Positions 48,973 to 57,719 of a stretch of 64,000 nt of DNA are shown here, piece by piece. Origin of the DNA: Burkholderiales bacterium (lineage in GTDB: Bacteria; Pseudomonadota; Gammaproteobacteria; Burkholderiales; Burkholderiaceae_C). The notes under the pieces are model-generated. The model worked only from the letters and a program-made list of their open reading frames with translations. It was not told the DNA's origin and did no database searches. The stretch lies in contig JAEKLF010000036.1 of the NCBI GenBank assembly GCA_019509985.1, positions 21,033-85,032 of the forward strand, read 5' to 3'. Numbering within the stretch: the first letter of the stretch is position 1; each line of letters begins with the position of its first letter. Position numbers and translations under genes: made by a program.

Positions 48973-51291
48973 TCACGCGTGATGCGTCCTCAGCTCGCGC
49001 GCCGCGGCCACCATGTGGCGCAGCGCCGCCTCGGTCTCCGGCCAGCCGCGCGTTTTCAGCCCGCAGTCGGGGTTGACCCAGAGCAGCTCCGGCGGAATGA
49101 CGGCGGCGGCCTTCTTCAGCAGGCGCAGCATCTCCGCCGCCGCCGGCACGCGCGGTGAGTGAATGTCGTAGACGCCCGGGCCGATCTCGTTGGGGTAGCG
49201 GAAATCCGCGAAGCCGCGCAGCAGTTCCATGTCCGAGCGGCTGGTTTCGATGGTGATGACGTCGGCGTCCATCGCGGCGATCTCGGGCAGGATGTCGTTG
49301 AACTCCGAGTAGCACATGTGGGTGTGGATCTGCGTGTCGTCGCGCACCGGGCTGGCGGCCACGCGGAAGGCGCGCGTGGCCCAGGCCAGATACGGTCCCC
49401 AGGCCGCGCGGCGTAGCGGCAGGCCTTCGCGGATGGCGGGTTCGTCGATCTGGATGACGGCGATGCCGGCGGCCTCCAGGTCGGCCACCTCGTCGCGGAT
49501 GGCCAGTGCGATCTGCAGTGCGGTGTCCGCGCGCGGCTGGTCGTCGCGCACGAAGGACCATTGCAGGATGGTGATGGGGCCGGTCAGCATGCCTTTCATC
49601 GGCCTGTCCGTCAGGCTTTGCGCGAAGACGGTCCAGTCCACCGTCATCGCTCGGGGCCGCGACACGTCGCCGAACAGCACTGGAGGCTTCACGCAGCGCG
49701 AGCCATAGCTCTGCACCCAGCCGTTGGCCGTGAAGGCGAAGCCGGCCAGTTGCTCGCCGAAGTACTCGACCATGTCGTTGCGCTCGGCCTCGCCGTGCAC
49801 CAGCACGTCCAGGCCCAGCGCCTCCTGCTTGCGCACGGCCCGCTCGATCTCGCGCTGCATGGCCTGGCGGTAGACGCGCTCGTCCAGCGTGCCGCGCTTG
49901 AAGCCGGCGCGGGCCGCGCGGATCTCGGGCGTCTGCGGGAAGGAGCCGATGCTCGTCGTCGGGAAGGCCGGCAGGTTCAGCCGCTGCCGTTGCGCGAGCT
50001 GGCGGGCGGGGAAGGGGGAGCGGCGCCGGTCGGCGTCCGCGGGCAGCGCCTTGAGGCGGGCAGACACGGTGCCGTTGCGCACGCGTGGGCTCACGACGCG
50101 GGCAGCACGGGCGACGCGGGACTCGGCCAGTCCGCGGGACACGCCGGCGTCATCGCCCCACAGCGCCCGTTTGAGGACGCGCAGCTCGTCCAGCTTCTCG
50201 ACGGCGCCGGCCAGCCAACCCTGCAGCTCGGTGTCCAGCGCCGGGTCGTGGCGCAGGCTGAAGGGCACGTGCAGCAGCGAGCAGGACGCAGCCACCCAAA
50301 GCCGCCCGCCGCGCAGCTCGCGCGCTTGGCCCAGCAGCTGCAATGCGTGATCGAGGTCGCTGCGCCAGATGTTGCGGCCATCGATGATGCCGACCGACAG
50401 CTCGCGCTCCGCGGGCAGGCGCGCCGCCACGGCCAGCAGCTCCTGCGGCGCCCGCACGGCGTCGACATGCAGGCCGGCGACGGGCAGTTCGCAGGCCAGT
50501 GCGAGGTTGTCGCCCAGCGGCGAGAAATAGGTGGCCAGCATCAGTTGCTGGTCGATCCTGGCCAGCCGGCCGTAGGCCTGACGCAGTGCGTCCTGCCAGG
50601 TGGGGCTCAGATCCAGGCCGAGGATGGGTTCGTCCAGCTGCACCCAGGTCACGCCGCGGGCGGCCAGGCGGTTCAGCAGCTGCTCGTAGGCCGGCAACAG
50701 CCGCTCCAGCAGCGCCAGGCGGTCAAAGCCGTTCTGCCGACTCTTGCCCAGGAACAGGAAGCTCACCGGCCCCAGCAGCGCCACCTTCGGGCTGGCCGGC
50801 AGCGCGATGGCTTCGTCCAGCTCGGCCAGCAGGCGCTCCGGGTTCAGCGCGAAGGTCGTGGCGTCATCGAACTCGGGCACGAGATAGTGGTAGTTGGTGT
50901 CAAACCACTTGGTCATCTCCAGCGCCAGCGCGCCTTCGCCGGAGGTGGCACCGCAGCCGCAGGCCTCGCCGTGCGAATGGGCGGCCGTGCCGCGCGCCAT
51001 CGCAAAGTAGCGCTGCAGCGGCGTCTCCCGGCCCGTGAAGCCAAATCGCGCCGGCTCGCAGCCGAGCAGCTGGATCAGGTTGGCGACATGGTCGTAGAGC
51101 GCGAAGTCGCCCACGGTGACGTGGTCCAGTCCGGCCTGCTGCTGCAGCCGCCAGTGCCGGGCGCGCAGCTCGGCGGCCTGGGCTTCCAGGGCGTCCGCAC
51201 CAATCTCGCCGCGCCAGTGGCGCTCCAGCGCCGTCTTCAGTTCGCGCTGCTCGCCCATGCGGGGGAAGCCCAGAATATGAGTTTTGATCAC
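48973..51291 (-). CDS. metE: Cobalamin-independent methionine synthase MetE
   Basis: A 772-residue enzyme that transfers a methyl group from methyltetrahydropteroyl-tri-L-glutamate to homocysteine. The N-terminal half has [15 protein letters not shown]. The C-terminal zinc site is intact: HTHMCYSEF (His, Cys), [12 protein letters not shown] (Glu) and [11 protein letters not shown] (Cys). I use the GTG at 51291, because similarity to other MetE proteins begins there; an ATG at 51339 would add 16 unrelated residues and run into the regulatory region. Divergent from metR, its likely activator. No B12 riboswitch fits in the 97-base gap. Confidence 0.94.
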   Translation of the reverse strand: MIKTHILGFPRMGEQRELKTALERHWRGEIGADALEAQAAELRARHWRLQQQAGLDHVTVGDFALYDHVANLIQLLGCEPARFGFTGRETPLQRYFAMARGTAAHSHGEACGCGATSGEGALALEMTKWFDTNYHYLVPEFDDATTFALNPERLLAELDEAIALPASPKVALLGPVSFLFLGKSRQNGFDRLALLERLLPAYEQLLNRLAARGVTWVQLDEPILGLDLSPTWQDALRQAYGRLARIDQQLMLATYFSPLGDNLALACELPVAGLHVDAVRAPQELLAVAARLPAERELSVGIIDGRNIWRSDLDHALQLLGQARELRGGRLWVAASCSLLHVPFSLRHDPALDTELQGWLAGAVEKLDELRVLKRALWGDDAGVSRGLAESRVARAARVVSPRVRNGTVSARLKALPADADRRRSPFPARQLAQRQRLNLPAFPTTSIGSFPQTPEIRAARAGFKRGTLDERVYRQAMQREIERAVRKQEALGLDVLVHGEAERNDMVEYFGEQLAGFAFTANGWVQSYGSRCVKPPVLFGDVSRPRAMTVDWTVFAQSLTDRPMKGMLTGPITILQWSFVRDDQPRADTALQIALAIRDEVADLEAAGIAVIQIDEPAIREGLPLRRAAWGPYLAWATRAFRVAASPVRDDTQIHTHMCYSEFNDILPEIAAMDADVITIETSRSDMELLRGFADFRYPNEIGPGVYDIHSPRVPAAAEMLRLLKKAAAVIPPELLWVNPDCGLKTRGWPETEAALRHMVAAARELRTHHA

Positions 51292-51309
51292 GTTGAATCT
51301 GCTTGATGT

Positions 51310-51373
51310 TGAATCAGATTCGTGATGATCGGCAATCACTGACTATGATTCAAACGAAACGTTTTCTGAATCA
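51310..51373. promoter_or_regulatory. Candidate MetR operators between metE and metR
   Basis: TGAATCAGATTCG (51310-51322) matches the MetR consensus TGAA-N5-TTCA except for the last base. A second pair, TGATTCA (51346-51352) and TGAATCA (51367-51373), forms an inverted repeat 14 bases apart. MetR, with homocysteine, activates metE and controls itself in enteric bacteria; the same layout here supports that. Confidence 0.6.
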
Positions 51374-51388
51374 TCACAAGTTTTGCTC

Positions 51389-52312
51389 ATGCAAACGCCT
51401 TTGGAACTGCGCCATCTGCGCACGCTGGTCGCGCTGCGCGAAGCGGGCAACCTGTCGCGCGCCGCCCAGTTGCTGAACCTGACGCAGTCGGCCCTGTCCC
51501 ACCAGCTCAAGGCCTTGGAGGAGCATTGCGGCGCCGAACTGTTTGCGCGCAAGAGCAACCCGCTGGCGTTCGGCGCCGTGGGCCAGCGCCTGCTGAAGCT
51601 GGCCGACCAGGTGCTGCCGCTGATCGATGAGGCCGACCGCGACGTGCGCCGCCTGGTCGACGGCTCGGCCGGCCAGTTGCGCATCGCCGTCGAATGCCAC
51701 ACCTGCTTCGACTGGCTGATGCCGGCCATGGACGCCTTCCGCGGCCGTTGGCCCGAGGTGGAGCTGGACATCGTCTCCGGCTTCCAGGCCGACCCCGTGG
51801 GGCTGCTGCACCAGGACCGCGCCGAGCTGGCCATCGCGTCCGACGTGGATGCCGACGAGACCGGCGTCGTCGTGCATCCGCTGTTCAGCTTCGAGATCGT
51901 CGCGCTGCTGCCCAAGGGCCATGCGCTGCTGGCCAAGCCCTGGCTGGACGCGGCGGACTTTGCCGAGCACACGCTGATCACCTATCCGGTGCCCGACGAA
52001 ATGCTGGACCTGGTGCGCCGCGTGCTGCAGCCCGCCGGTATCACGCCGCCGCGGCGCAGCAGCGAGTTGACGGTGGCGATGCTGCAGCTCGTCGCCAGCG
52101 GCCGCGGCTTTGCGGCGCTGCCGCTGTGGGCGGTGGAGGGCTACCTGGCGCGCGGCTACGTCGCGCGCCAGCGCATCGGTGAACAAGGACTGACCGGGCG
52201 GCTCTACGCGGTCAGCACGGCGGGCCTCGCGGCCAAGCCCTTCCTGGCCGACTTCGTTCGCATCATGCGCGAGACCTCGCTGCTGGATCTGGCCGGTGTC
52301 AGCTTGCTGTGA
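51389..52312 (+). CDS. metR: LysR-family regulator MetR
   Basis: A 307-residue LysR-type regulator. The N-terminal winged HTH is LELRHLRTLVALREAGNLSRAAQLLNLTQSALSHQLKALE (cited in part: LSRAAQLLNLTQSALSHQLK). The effector domain begins around GQLRIAVECHTCFDWLMPAM, the MetR-specific stretch with the homocysteine-binding CHTCFDWLMP. MetR activates metE and other methionine genes. ATG at 51389; the TTG two codons before is less likely. Confidence 0.93.
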   Translation: MQTPLELRHLRTLVALREAGNLSRAAQLLNLTQSALSHQLKALEEHCGAELFARKSNPLAFGAVGQRLLKLADQVLPLIDEADRDVRRLVDGSAGQLRIAVECHTCFDWLMPAMDAFRGRWPEVELDIVSGFQADPVGLLHQDRAELAIASDVDADETGVVVHPLFSFEIVALLPKGHALLAKPWLDAADFAEHTLITYPVPDEMLDLVRRVLQPAGITPPRRSSELTVAMLQLVASGRGFAALPLWAVEGYLARGYVARQRIGEQGLTGRLYAVSTAGLAAKPFLADFVRIMRETSLLDLAGVSLL

Positions 52313-52385
52313 TGTCGTGCGGCGCGATGGCTGCTTTGTGCGGCGCCGAAACCGCGCGGCGGTCAGCGTGCTAGATTCCGTCCCC

Positions 52386-52448
52386 ATGTCCCGCGCCGCA
52401 TTTTTTAGCTTCTGGTTTTTTCCCCGCCCCGGCGGTGGAGAGTCCTGA
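52386..52448 (+). CDS. Phe-rich leader peptide of the DAHP synthase attenuator
   Basis: A 20-residue frame ATG...TGA: MSRAA, then FFSFWFF, then PRPGGGES. Five of seven consecutive residues are Phe and one is Trp, the hallmark of an amino-acid-sensing leader peptide (compare PheL of E. coli). Lack of charged Phe-tRNA would stall ribosomes on these codons. It lies 80 bases before the aroG-type gene and directly before the attenuator hairpins. Confidence 0.75.
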   Translation: MSRAAFFSFWFFPRPGGGES

Positions 52449-52510
52449 GCGCGCGCGCTGACCCAGACTCCCTACAAACCGCCGGGCCTCCAAAGCCCGG
52501 CGGTTTTTTT
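52428..52510 (+). terminator. Attenuator with competing terminator and antiterminator
   Basis: Terminator: ACCGCCGGGC (52478-52487), 7-base loop, GCCCGGCGGT (52495-52504), then a T-tract to 52510; A's before the stem extend it. Antiterminator: CCCGGCGGT (52428-52436), inside the leader-peptide frame, is identical to the terminator's right arm and can pair with its left arm (52478-52486). The two pairings exclude each other. A ribosome stalled on the Phe codons would leave 52428-52436 free, while one at the stop codon would cover it. Confidence 0.8.
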
Positions 52511-52528
52511 ATTTCCGAGGACACCACG

Positions 52529-53653
52529 ATGAACGCCAAAGTCTCTTCCGTCGAACCAGAAGCCCAGCGCTGGTATTCCCAGGACGACAAGACCAGCGCC
52601 ACCGATGACGAGCGCATCCTCGACATCACGCCGCTGCCGCCGCCGGAGCACCTGATCCGCTTCTTCCCCATCCGCGGCACGGCGATGGAAGGCCTGATCA
52701 GCAACACGCGCCAGCGCATCCGCAAGATCATGGGCGGCAATGACGACCGGCTGCTGGTCGTCATCGGCCCCTGCTCCATCCACGATCCGACGGCCGCCAT
52801 CGAGTACGCCCGCAAGCTCAAGGTCCAGCGCGAGAAATACGCCGACACGCTGGAGATCGTCATGCGCGTCTACTTCGAGAAGCCGCGCACGACGGTGGGC
52901 TGGAAGGGGTTGATCAACGATCCCTACCTGGATGAGAGCTACCGCATCGACGAAGGCCTGCGCATCGCCCGTCAACTGCTGCTGGAGATCAACCGGCTGG
53001 GCGTGCCGGCGGGCAGCGAGTTCCTGGACGTGATCTCGCCGCAGTACATCGGCGACCTGATCGCCTGGGGCGCCATCGGCGCGCGCACGACCGAGAGCCA
53101 GGTTCACCGCGAACTGGCCTCGGGCCTGTCCGCGCCCATCGGCTTCAAGAACGGCACCGACGGCAACATCAAGATCGCCACCGACGCCATCCAGGCCGCA
53201 GCGCGCGGCCACCACTTCCTGTCCGTGCACAAGAACGGCCAGGTCGCCATCGTCGAGACGCGCGGCAACGAGGACTGCCACGTCATCCTGCGCGGCGGCA
53301 AGGCGCCGAACTACGACGCCCAGAGCGTCGCCGAGGCCTGCGCCGACCTCGCCAAGGCCAAGCTGCCGCAGCGGCTGATGGTGGACTGCTCGCACGCCAA
53401 CAGCAGCAAGCAGCATCAGCGCCAACTGGACGTGGCGCGCGACATCGCCGGGCAGATGCGTGAGGGCGGCCAGAGCATCTTCGGCGTCATGGTCGAGAGC
53501 CACCTGCACGACGGCGCCCAGAAGTTCACGCCCGGCAAGGACGACCCCGCGGCGCTGGAATACGGCAAGAGCATCACCGACGCCTGCCTGGGCTGGGACG
53601 ACTCGCTGGCGGTGCTGGACGTGCTGTCGGAGGCCGTCAAGGCCAGGCGCTGA
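52529..53653 (+). CDS. aroG: 3-deoxy-7-phosphoheptulonate synthase (DAHP synthase, class I)
   Basis: A 374-residue enzyme condensing phosphoenolpyruvate and erythrose-4-phosphate, the first step to aromatic amino acids. Motifs: LLVVIGPCSIHDPTAAIEYA, RVYFEKPRTTVGWKGLINDP, GAIGARTTESQVHRELASGL, NGTDGNIKIA and the metal residues in VDCSHANSSKQHQ. It matches the AroG/AroF/AroH class I family. Which amino acid inhibits it cannot be told; the Phe-rich leader upstream argues for phenylalanine-responsive control. RBS GAGG precedes the ATG. Confidence 0.95.
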   Translation: MNAKVSSVEPEAQRWYSQDDKTSATDDERILDITPLPPPEHLIRFFPIRGTAMEGLISNTRQRIRKIMGGNDDRLLVVIGPCSIHDPTAAIEYARKLKVQREKYADTLEIVMRVYFEKPRTTVGWKGLINDPYLDESYRIDEGLRIARQLLLEINRLGVPAGSEFLDVISPQYIGDLIAWGAIGARTTESQVHRELASGLSAPIGFKNGTDGNIKIATDAIQAAARGHHFLSVHKNGQVAIVETRGNEDCHVILRGGKAPNYDAQSVAEACADLAKAKLPQRLMVDCSHANSSKQHQRQLDVARDIAGQMREGGQSIFGVMVESHLHDGAQKFTPGKDDPAALEYGKSITDACLGWDDSLAVLDVLSEAVKARR

Positions 53654-53666
53654 CACAATCCGGGCC

Positions 53667-53978
53667 ATGCAAGCCCGGATCACCGTCGTCTTCGCCACCG
53701 GCGCGCCCGTCGACATCCAGCTCGACGCCGCCGAGGTGTTGGGCTACGAGGCGGCCCGCCGCTGGCTCGACGAAAACTTCGTCCGCCTCGAGTGCGAGCC
53801 CATGCGCGGCTCCGGCAAGGTGCTGCTGGCCGACAAGCTGGTGGGCATCGCGCTGGCCGCCGGCCCGGCCGCGTTTGCCGACGAAGCCTGGGCGCTGGAC
53901 TATGCGCGCGCCGCGGCCGGGGCGCTGTCCAAGGCCCTCATCAAGGTCGACGTGCCCCGGCTTGCAGTTTCATACTGA
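53667..53978 (+). CDS. Hypothetical protein
   Basis: A 103-residue soluble protein. It opens with QARITVVFATGAPVDIQLDAAEVLGYEAARRWLDENF (cited in part: AAEVLGYEAARRWLDENF), then LADKLVGIALAAGPAAFADE and LDYARAAAGALSKALIKVDV. It is mixed alpha/beta with no motif I know. It lies 13 bases after aroG on the same strand. A TACAAT-like ACACAAT sits 8 bases before the ATG, so it may have its own leaderless transcript. Codon bias is like its neighbours; I believe it is real. Confidence 0.65.
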   Translation: MQARITVVFATGAPVDIQLDAAEVLGYEAARRWLDENFVRLECEPMRGSGKVLLADKLVGIALAAGPAAFADEAWALDYARAAAGALSKALIKVDVPRLAVSY

Positions 53979-54047
53979 CGCCCCCACTTGAACTCCTGCC
54001 GCGCGGCCCGACCTGAGGCCGCGTTTTGTTTTGATGGACACCTCACC

Positions 54048-55928
54048 ATGACCAAGCAAACCCACGCCTTCCAGGCCGAAGTCAAGCAGATCCTGCACCT
54101 TGTCACGCACTCGCTGTACTCCAACAAGGAGATCTTCCTGCGCGAGCTCGTCTCCAACGCCAGCGACGCCTGCGACAAGCTGCGCTTCGAGGCACTGGAC
54201 AACGCGGCGCTCTGGGAAGACCAGACCAGCCTGGAAGTGCGAGTCAGCTTCGATGAGGAAGCCAAGACGCTGACCATCAGCGACAACGGCATCGGCATGA
54301 GCGCCGACGAGGCCGCCTCCCACCTGGGCACCATCGCCAAGAGCGGCACGCGCGAGTTCATGGCCAAGCTGGAAGGCGACCAGAAAAAGGACGCCCAGCT
54401 GATCGGCCAGTTCGGCGTGGGCTTCTACTCCGGCTTCATCGTCGCCGACCGCATCACCGTCGAGACCCGCCGTGCCGGGCTGCCGGCCGACCAGGCCGTG
54501 CGCTGGAGCAGCGAAGGCACCGGCGAGTACGAGCTGGAGACCATCACCAAGGCCGGCCGTGGCACGGACGTCATCCTGCACCTGCGCGAGGGCGAGGAAG
54601 AGTTCCTGAAGACCTGGCGCGTCAAGTCGACCATCAGCAAGTACAGCGACCACATCTCCCTGCCCATCCTGATGAAGAAGGAAGAGTGGGATGCCGAAGC
54701 CGGCAAGCAGGTGGTCAAGGATGAGTGGGAGCCGGTCAACAAGGCCTCGGCGTTGTGGAGCCGCAGCAAGAGCGACATCACGCCCGAGCAGTATCAGGAG
54801 TTCTACAAGCAGATCAGCCACGACAGCGAGGCGCCGCTGGCTTACACGCACAACCGCGTGGAAGGCCGCAGCGAGTACACGCAGCTGCTCTACATCCCGC
54901 AGAAGGCGCCGTTCGACCTGTGGAATCGCGACAAGCGCGGCGGCGTGAAGCTGTACGTGAAGCGCGTCTTCATCATGGACGACGCCGAGGCGCTGATGCC
55001 GGTCTACCTGCGCTTCGTCAAGGGCGTCATCGACTCGGCCGACCTGCCGCTGAACGTGAGCCGCGAGCTGCTGCAGGAAAGCCGCGACGTGAAGGCCATC
55101 CGCGAGGGCTCCACCAAGCGCGTGCTGGGCATGCTGGAGAGCCTGGCCAACAGCGAGGAGCAGGCCGACAAGGACAAGTACGCCGCCTTCTGGACCGACT
55201 TCGGCCAGGTGCTGAAGGAAGGCATTGGCGAAGACCACCAGAACCAGGAACGCCTGGCCAAGCTGTTCCGCTTCGCGTCCACGCACGCCGACGCGAACGT
55301 CAGCCTGGCCGACTACGTCGACCGCATGAAGGACGGGCAGGACGTCATCTACTACATCACCGCCGATTCCCTGGCCGCCGCCAAGCACAGCCCGCAGCTG
55401 GAGATCTTCCGCAAGAAGGGCATCGAGGTGCTGCTGCTGGTGGATCGCGTCGACGAGTGGATGCTCAGCCACCTCTACGAGTTCGATGGCAAGACGCTGC
55501 AGTCCGTCGCCAAGGGCGGCGTGGACCTGGGCAAGCTGCTCGACGAGGATGAGAAGAAGCAGGCCGAAGCGACGGCCGAGAGCCTGAAGCCGCTGCTGGA
55601 CAAGCTCAAGGACGCGCTGAAGGATCGCGCCAAGGACGTGCGCGTGACGACCCGCCTGGTCGACTCGCCGGCCTGCATCGTGGTCGAGGAAGGCGACGTG
55701 AGCGGCCACCTGGCGCGCCTGCTGAAGCAGGCCGGCCAGGCGGCGCCCGAGAGCAAGCCGACGCTGGAGATCAACGCCGAGCATGCGCTGGTGAAGAAGC
55801 TCGATGGCAGCGTGCACTTCGACGACCTGGCCCAGGTGCTGTTCGACCAAGCCGTGCTGGCCGAAGGCGGCCATCTGGAAGACCCGGCCGCCTACGTGAA
55901 GCGCGTCAACGCGCTGCTGGTGGGTTGA
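54048..55928 (+). CDS. htpG: Chaperone HtpG (Hsp90)
   Basis: A 626-residue Hsp90 chaperone. The ATPase domain has [36 protein letters not shown] and [15 protein letters not shown]. The middle domain has [21 protein letters not shown] (cited in part: [15 protein letters not shown]), typical of HtpG. It lacks the eukaryotic MEEVD tail. It folds and protects proteins under heat stress in the cytoplasm. I use the ATG at 54048. Its TGA overlaps a TTG start of the next gene. Confidence 0.96.
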   Translation: MTKQTHAFQAEVKQILHLVTHSLYSNKEIFLRELVSNASDACDKLRFEALDNAALWEDQTSLEVRVSFDEEAKTLTISDNGIGMSADEAASHLGTIAKSGTREFMAKLEGDQKKDAQLIGQFGVGFYSGFIVADRITVETRRAGLPADQAVRWSSEGTGEYELETITKAGRGTDVILHLREGEEEFLKTWRVKSTISKYSDHISLPILMKKEEWDAEAGKQVVKDEWEPVNKASALWSRSKSDITPEQYQEFYKQISHDSEAPLAYTHNRVEGRSEYTQLLYIPQKAPFDLWNRDKRGGVKLYVKRVFIMDDAEALMPVYLRFVKGVIDSADLPLNVSRELLQESRDVKAIREGSTKRVLGMLESLANSEEQADKDKYAAFWTDFGQVLKEGIGEDHQNQERLAKLFRFASTHADANVSLADYVDRMKDGQDVIYYITADSLAAAKHSPQLEIFRKKGIEVLLLVDRVDEWMLSHLYEFDGKTLQSVAKGGVDLGKLLDEDEKKQAEATAESLKPLLDKLKDALKDRAKDVRVTTRLVDSPACIVVEEGDVSGHLARLLKQAGQAAPESKPTLEINAEHALVKKLDGSVHFDDLAQVLFDQAVLAEGGHLEDPAAYVKRVNALLVG

Positions 55929-56161
55929 CCACCACGACGCTGCAACTGAAGGCCAAGCCCGGATCGTCACGGTCCGAGCTGGTCCAGGAGGCCGACGGCA
56001 CCTGGACCGCCTGGCTGAGGTCGCCACCGGTGGACGGCAAGGCCAACACCGAGCTGATCGCGCTGGTGGCCAGGCACTTTGGCTGCGCGAAGTCCGCCGT
56101 CAGCATCCACAGCGGCGGCGGCTCGCGCTTCAAGCGAGTTCGGGTCGAAACCGCCGCCTAG
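55925..56161 (+). CDS. DUF167 (YggU-like) protein
   Basis: A 78-residue protein of the DUF167/YggU family: [20 protein letters not shown], then [19 protein letters not shown] and [12 protein letters not shown]. The [11 protein letters not shown] motif is diagnostic. Function unestablished. It starts at a TTG overlapping the htpG stop (TTGA), and no later Met lies before the conserved region, so translational coupling to htpG is likely. Confidence 0.85.
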   Translation: MTTTTLQLKAKPGSSRSELVQEADGTWTAWLRSPPVDGKANTELIALVARHFGCAKSAVSIHSGGGSRFKRVRVETAA

Positions 56162-56297
56162 GAGCGCTCCGCCCCATCTTTACGAGCCCAATTCGCGGCT
56201 TTGTGACGGTTATGCGACAACTCCCGCTGCCGCGGGCTTTCGCGTCGGCCGGCTCGCGGCTAACCTGCTAGGGTTTCCACCGAGTTAGCGTCGTTAC

Positions 56298-56906
56298 ATG
56301 GTCCCGAGTGAGTTCTGCGCACCTGTTCCCGCCGTGCCTGCGGCCATGGTGACCCGCCGCCTGGTGTTGAGACCGCCCCGCGACAGCGACTTGCAGACGC
56401 TGATCGCGCTCCACGCCGACCCCGCCGTCAATCGCTTCTGTGCCGCGGCAACGCCCCACGGCCGCCCGGCCATCGAGGCCCAGTTGCAAGGCTGGATCGC
56501 GCATTGGCAGAAACTGGGCTTCGGCCATTGGGCCATTGCCGAGCGCGACAAGCCGGACACGCTGATCGGCTTCGGCGGCCTGATGAACCGCAGCGTCGCC
56601 GGCCATGCCGGCCTTTACCTCTACTACCGGATCACGCCGCAGGCCTGGGGCCGCGGCCTGGCCTCCGAGATGGCCCAGTACGCGATGAGTCAGGCCTTCG
56701 AGCAGCGCCACGAGGGTGCCGTCGTCGCCGCCGTGCTGCCCAACAACGCCCCGACGCGCAAGACGCTGGAATGCCTGGGCCTGCGCCTCAAGGGCACGCT
56801 GGCCGACGGCCCCGGCAGCGCCGCGGCGCTGCTGTACGAGCTTGGCGCCAGCCGCTGGGCCAGCCTGCCGCGCGGCGAGCCGGAGGCCATCGCCTTCGCG
56901 GCTTGA
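56298..56906 (+). CDS. GNAT-family N-acetyltransferase (RimJ/RimL-like)
   Basis: A 202-residue acetyltransferase. TRRLVLRPPRDSDLQTLIAL is the typical RimJ/RimL opening. The acetyl-CoA site is AWGRGLASEMAQYAM (RxxGxA pattern), followed by VLPNNAPTRKTLECLGLRLKGTL. Members acetylate protein N-termini or small molecules; the target here is unknown. A Met at 56346 right before TRRLVL is a credible shorter start. Confidence 0.83.
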   Translation: MVPSEFCAPVPAVPAAMVTRRLVLRPPRDSDLQTLIALHADPAVNRFCAAATPHGRPAIEAQLQGWIAHWQKLGFGHWAIAERDKPDTLIGFGGLMNRSVAGHAGLYLYYRITPQAWGRGLASEMAQYAMSQAFEQRHEGAVVAAVLPNNAPTRKTLECLGLRLKGTLADGPGSAAALLYELGASRWASLPRGEPEAIAFAA

Positions 56907-56909
56907 TCC

Positions 56910-57620
56910 TCAACCTGGGAAGCGCCTCAGGCCGCCCAGGTCCAGCACGCGCAAGCCGCCGTACTCGATGCGGATCAGCCCCGCGCCGCTCAAGCCGTGC
57001 AGCGCCTGGTTCACGCGCTGGCGCGACAGGCCCACCAAATAGCCCAGCTCCTGCTGTGTGATGCGCAGCCAGTTGCCCACGCCCGGATACAGCAGCGGGT
57101 GGAAGAGGGCGGCCAGGTTGCGCGCGACGCGCACGTCGGGGTCGTGGATGCGGTCGGTCTCGCGCGCGGCGATGAACTGGCCCAGGCGCTCGTTCAGCTG
57201 GTTCAGCACGAAGCGGTTGAAGGCAATGCTGCCGTCCAGCAGCGCATGGAAGCTGTCGATGGGCAGCCCTGCGACGACGCTGGGGCGCAGGGCCTGGATG
57301 TTGTAGCGGTAGACCTCGCGCTTGAGCAGCGTGCCCTCGCCGAACCAGCCGCCGGGCGGGATGCCGGTGAAGGTGACGGCGGCGCCGAGCGAATCGTCGT
57401 TGCTCATCTTCAACAGGCCATCGACGACGCCGAACCAGAGCGTTGCCGGCCGGCCGATGCGGCACAGCCGCTCGCCGGGCTCGGCTTCCGCCACCTCCAG
57501 CGCCGCGACGGCCCGCTCGCGTTGCGGCCCCTCCAGCAAGGTCAGCCACGGAATGGCAGCGCACTCGGCCGGCGTGGGCGGTCGAGTGCGCTGGCGCAAG
57601 GGCACAGAGGTGTCGGCCAT
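56910..57620 (-). CDS. Crp/Fnr-family transcriptional regulator
   Basis: A 236-residue regulator. Residues ~30-150 form a cyclic-nucleotide-binding-type beta-roll (EPGERLCRIGRPATLWFGVVDG, cited in part: CRIGRPATLWFGVVDGLLK; then PPGGWFGEGTLL). The C-terminal winged HTH is TQQELGYLVGLSRQRVNQALHGLSGAGLI (cited in part: ELGYLVGLSRQRVNQAL). The cysteines of oxygen-sensing Fnr are absent. It is divergent from the acyl-CoA ligase/Liv operon and may control it. The effector is unknown. Confidence 0.85.
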   Translation of the reverse strand: MADTSVPLRQRTRPPTPAECAAIPWLTLLEGPQRERAVAALEVAEAEPGERLCRIGRPATLWFGVVDGLLKMSNDDSLGAAVTFTGIPPGGWFGEGTLLKREVYRYNIQALRPSVVAGLPIDSFHALLDGSIAFNRFVLNQLNERLGQFIAARETDRIHDPDVRVARNLAALFHPLLYPGVGNWLRITQQELGYLVGLSRQRVNQALHGLSGAGLIRIEYGGLRVLDLGGLRRFPG

Positions 57621-57719
57621 CGGTTGGGGGCGGGAAAGTCTGGGCCGTGAAGACCCGTAAATTGTCGTCGTACCGACAGATCGGCGTCAAAGTACTGACC
57701 AGAATCGGCGCCACAGACG

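Noticed and set aside
51292..51388. Cobalamin riboswitch before metE
   Set aside because: The gap is only 97 bases, shorter than the riboswitch, and shows operator-like repeats instead.
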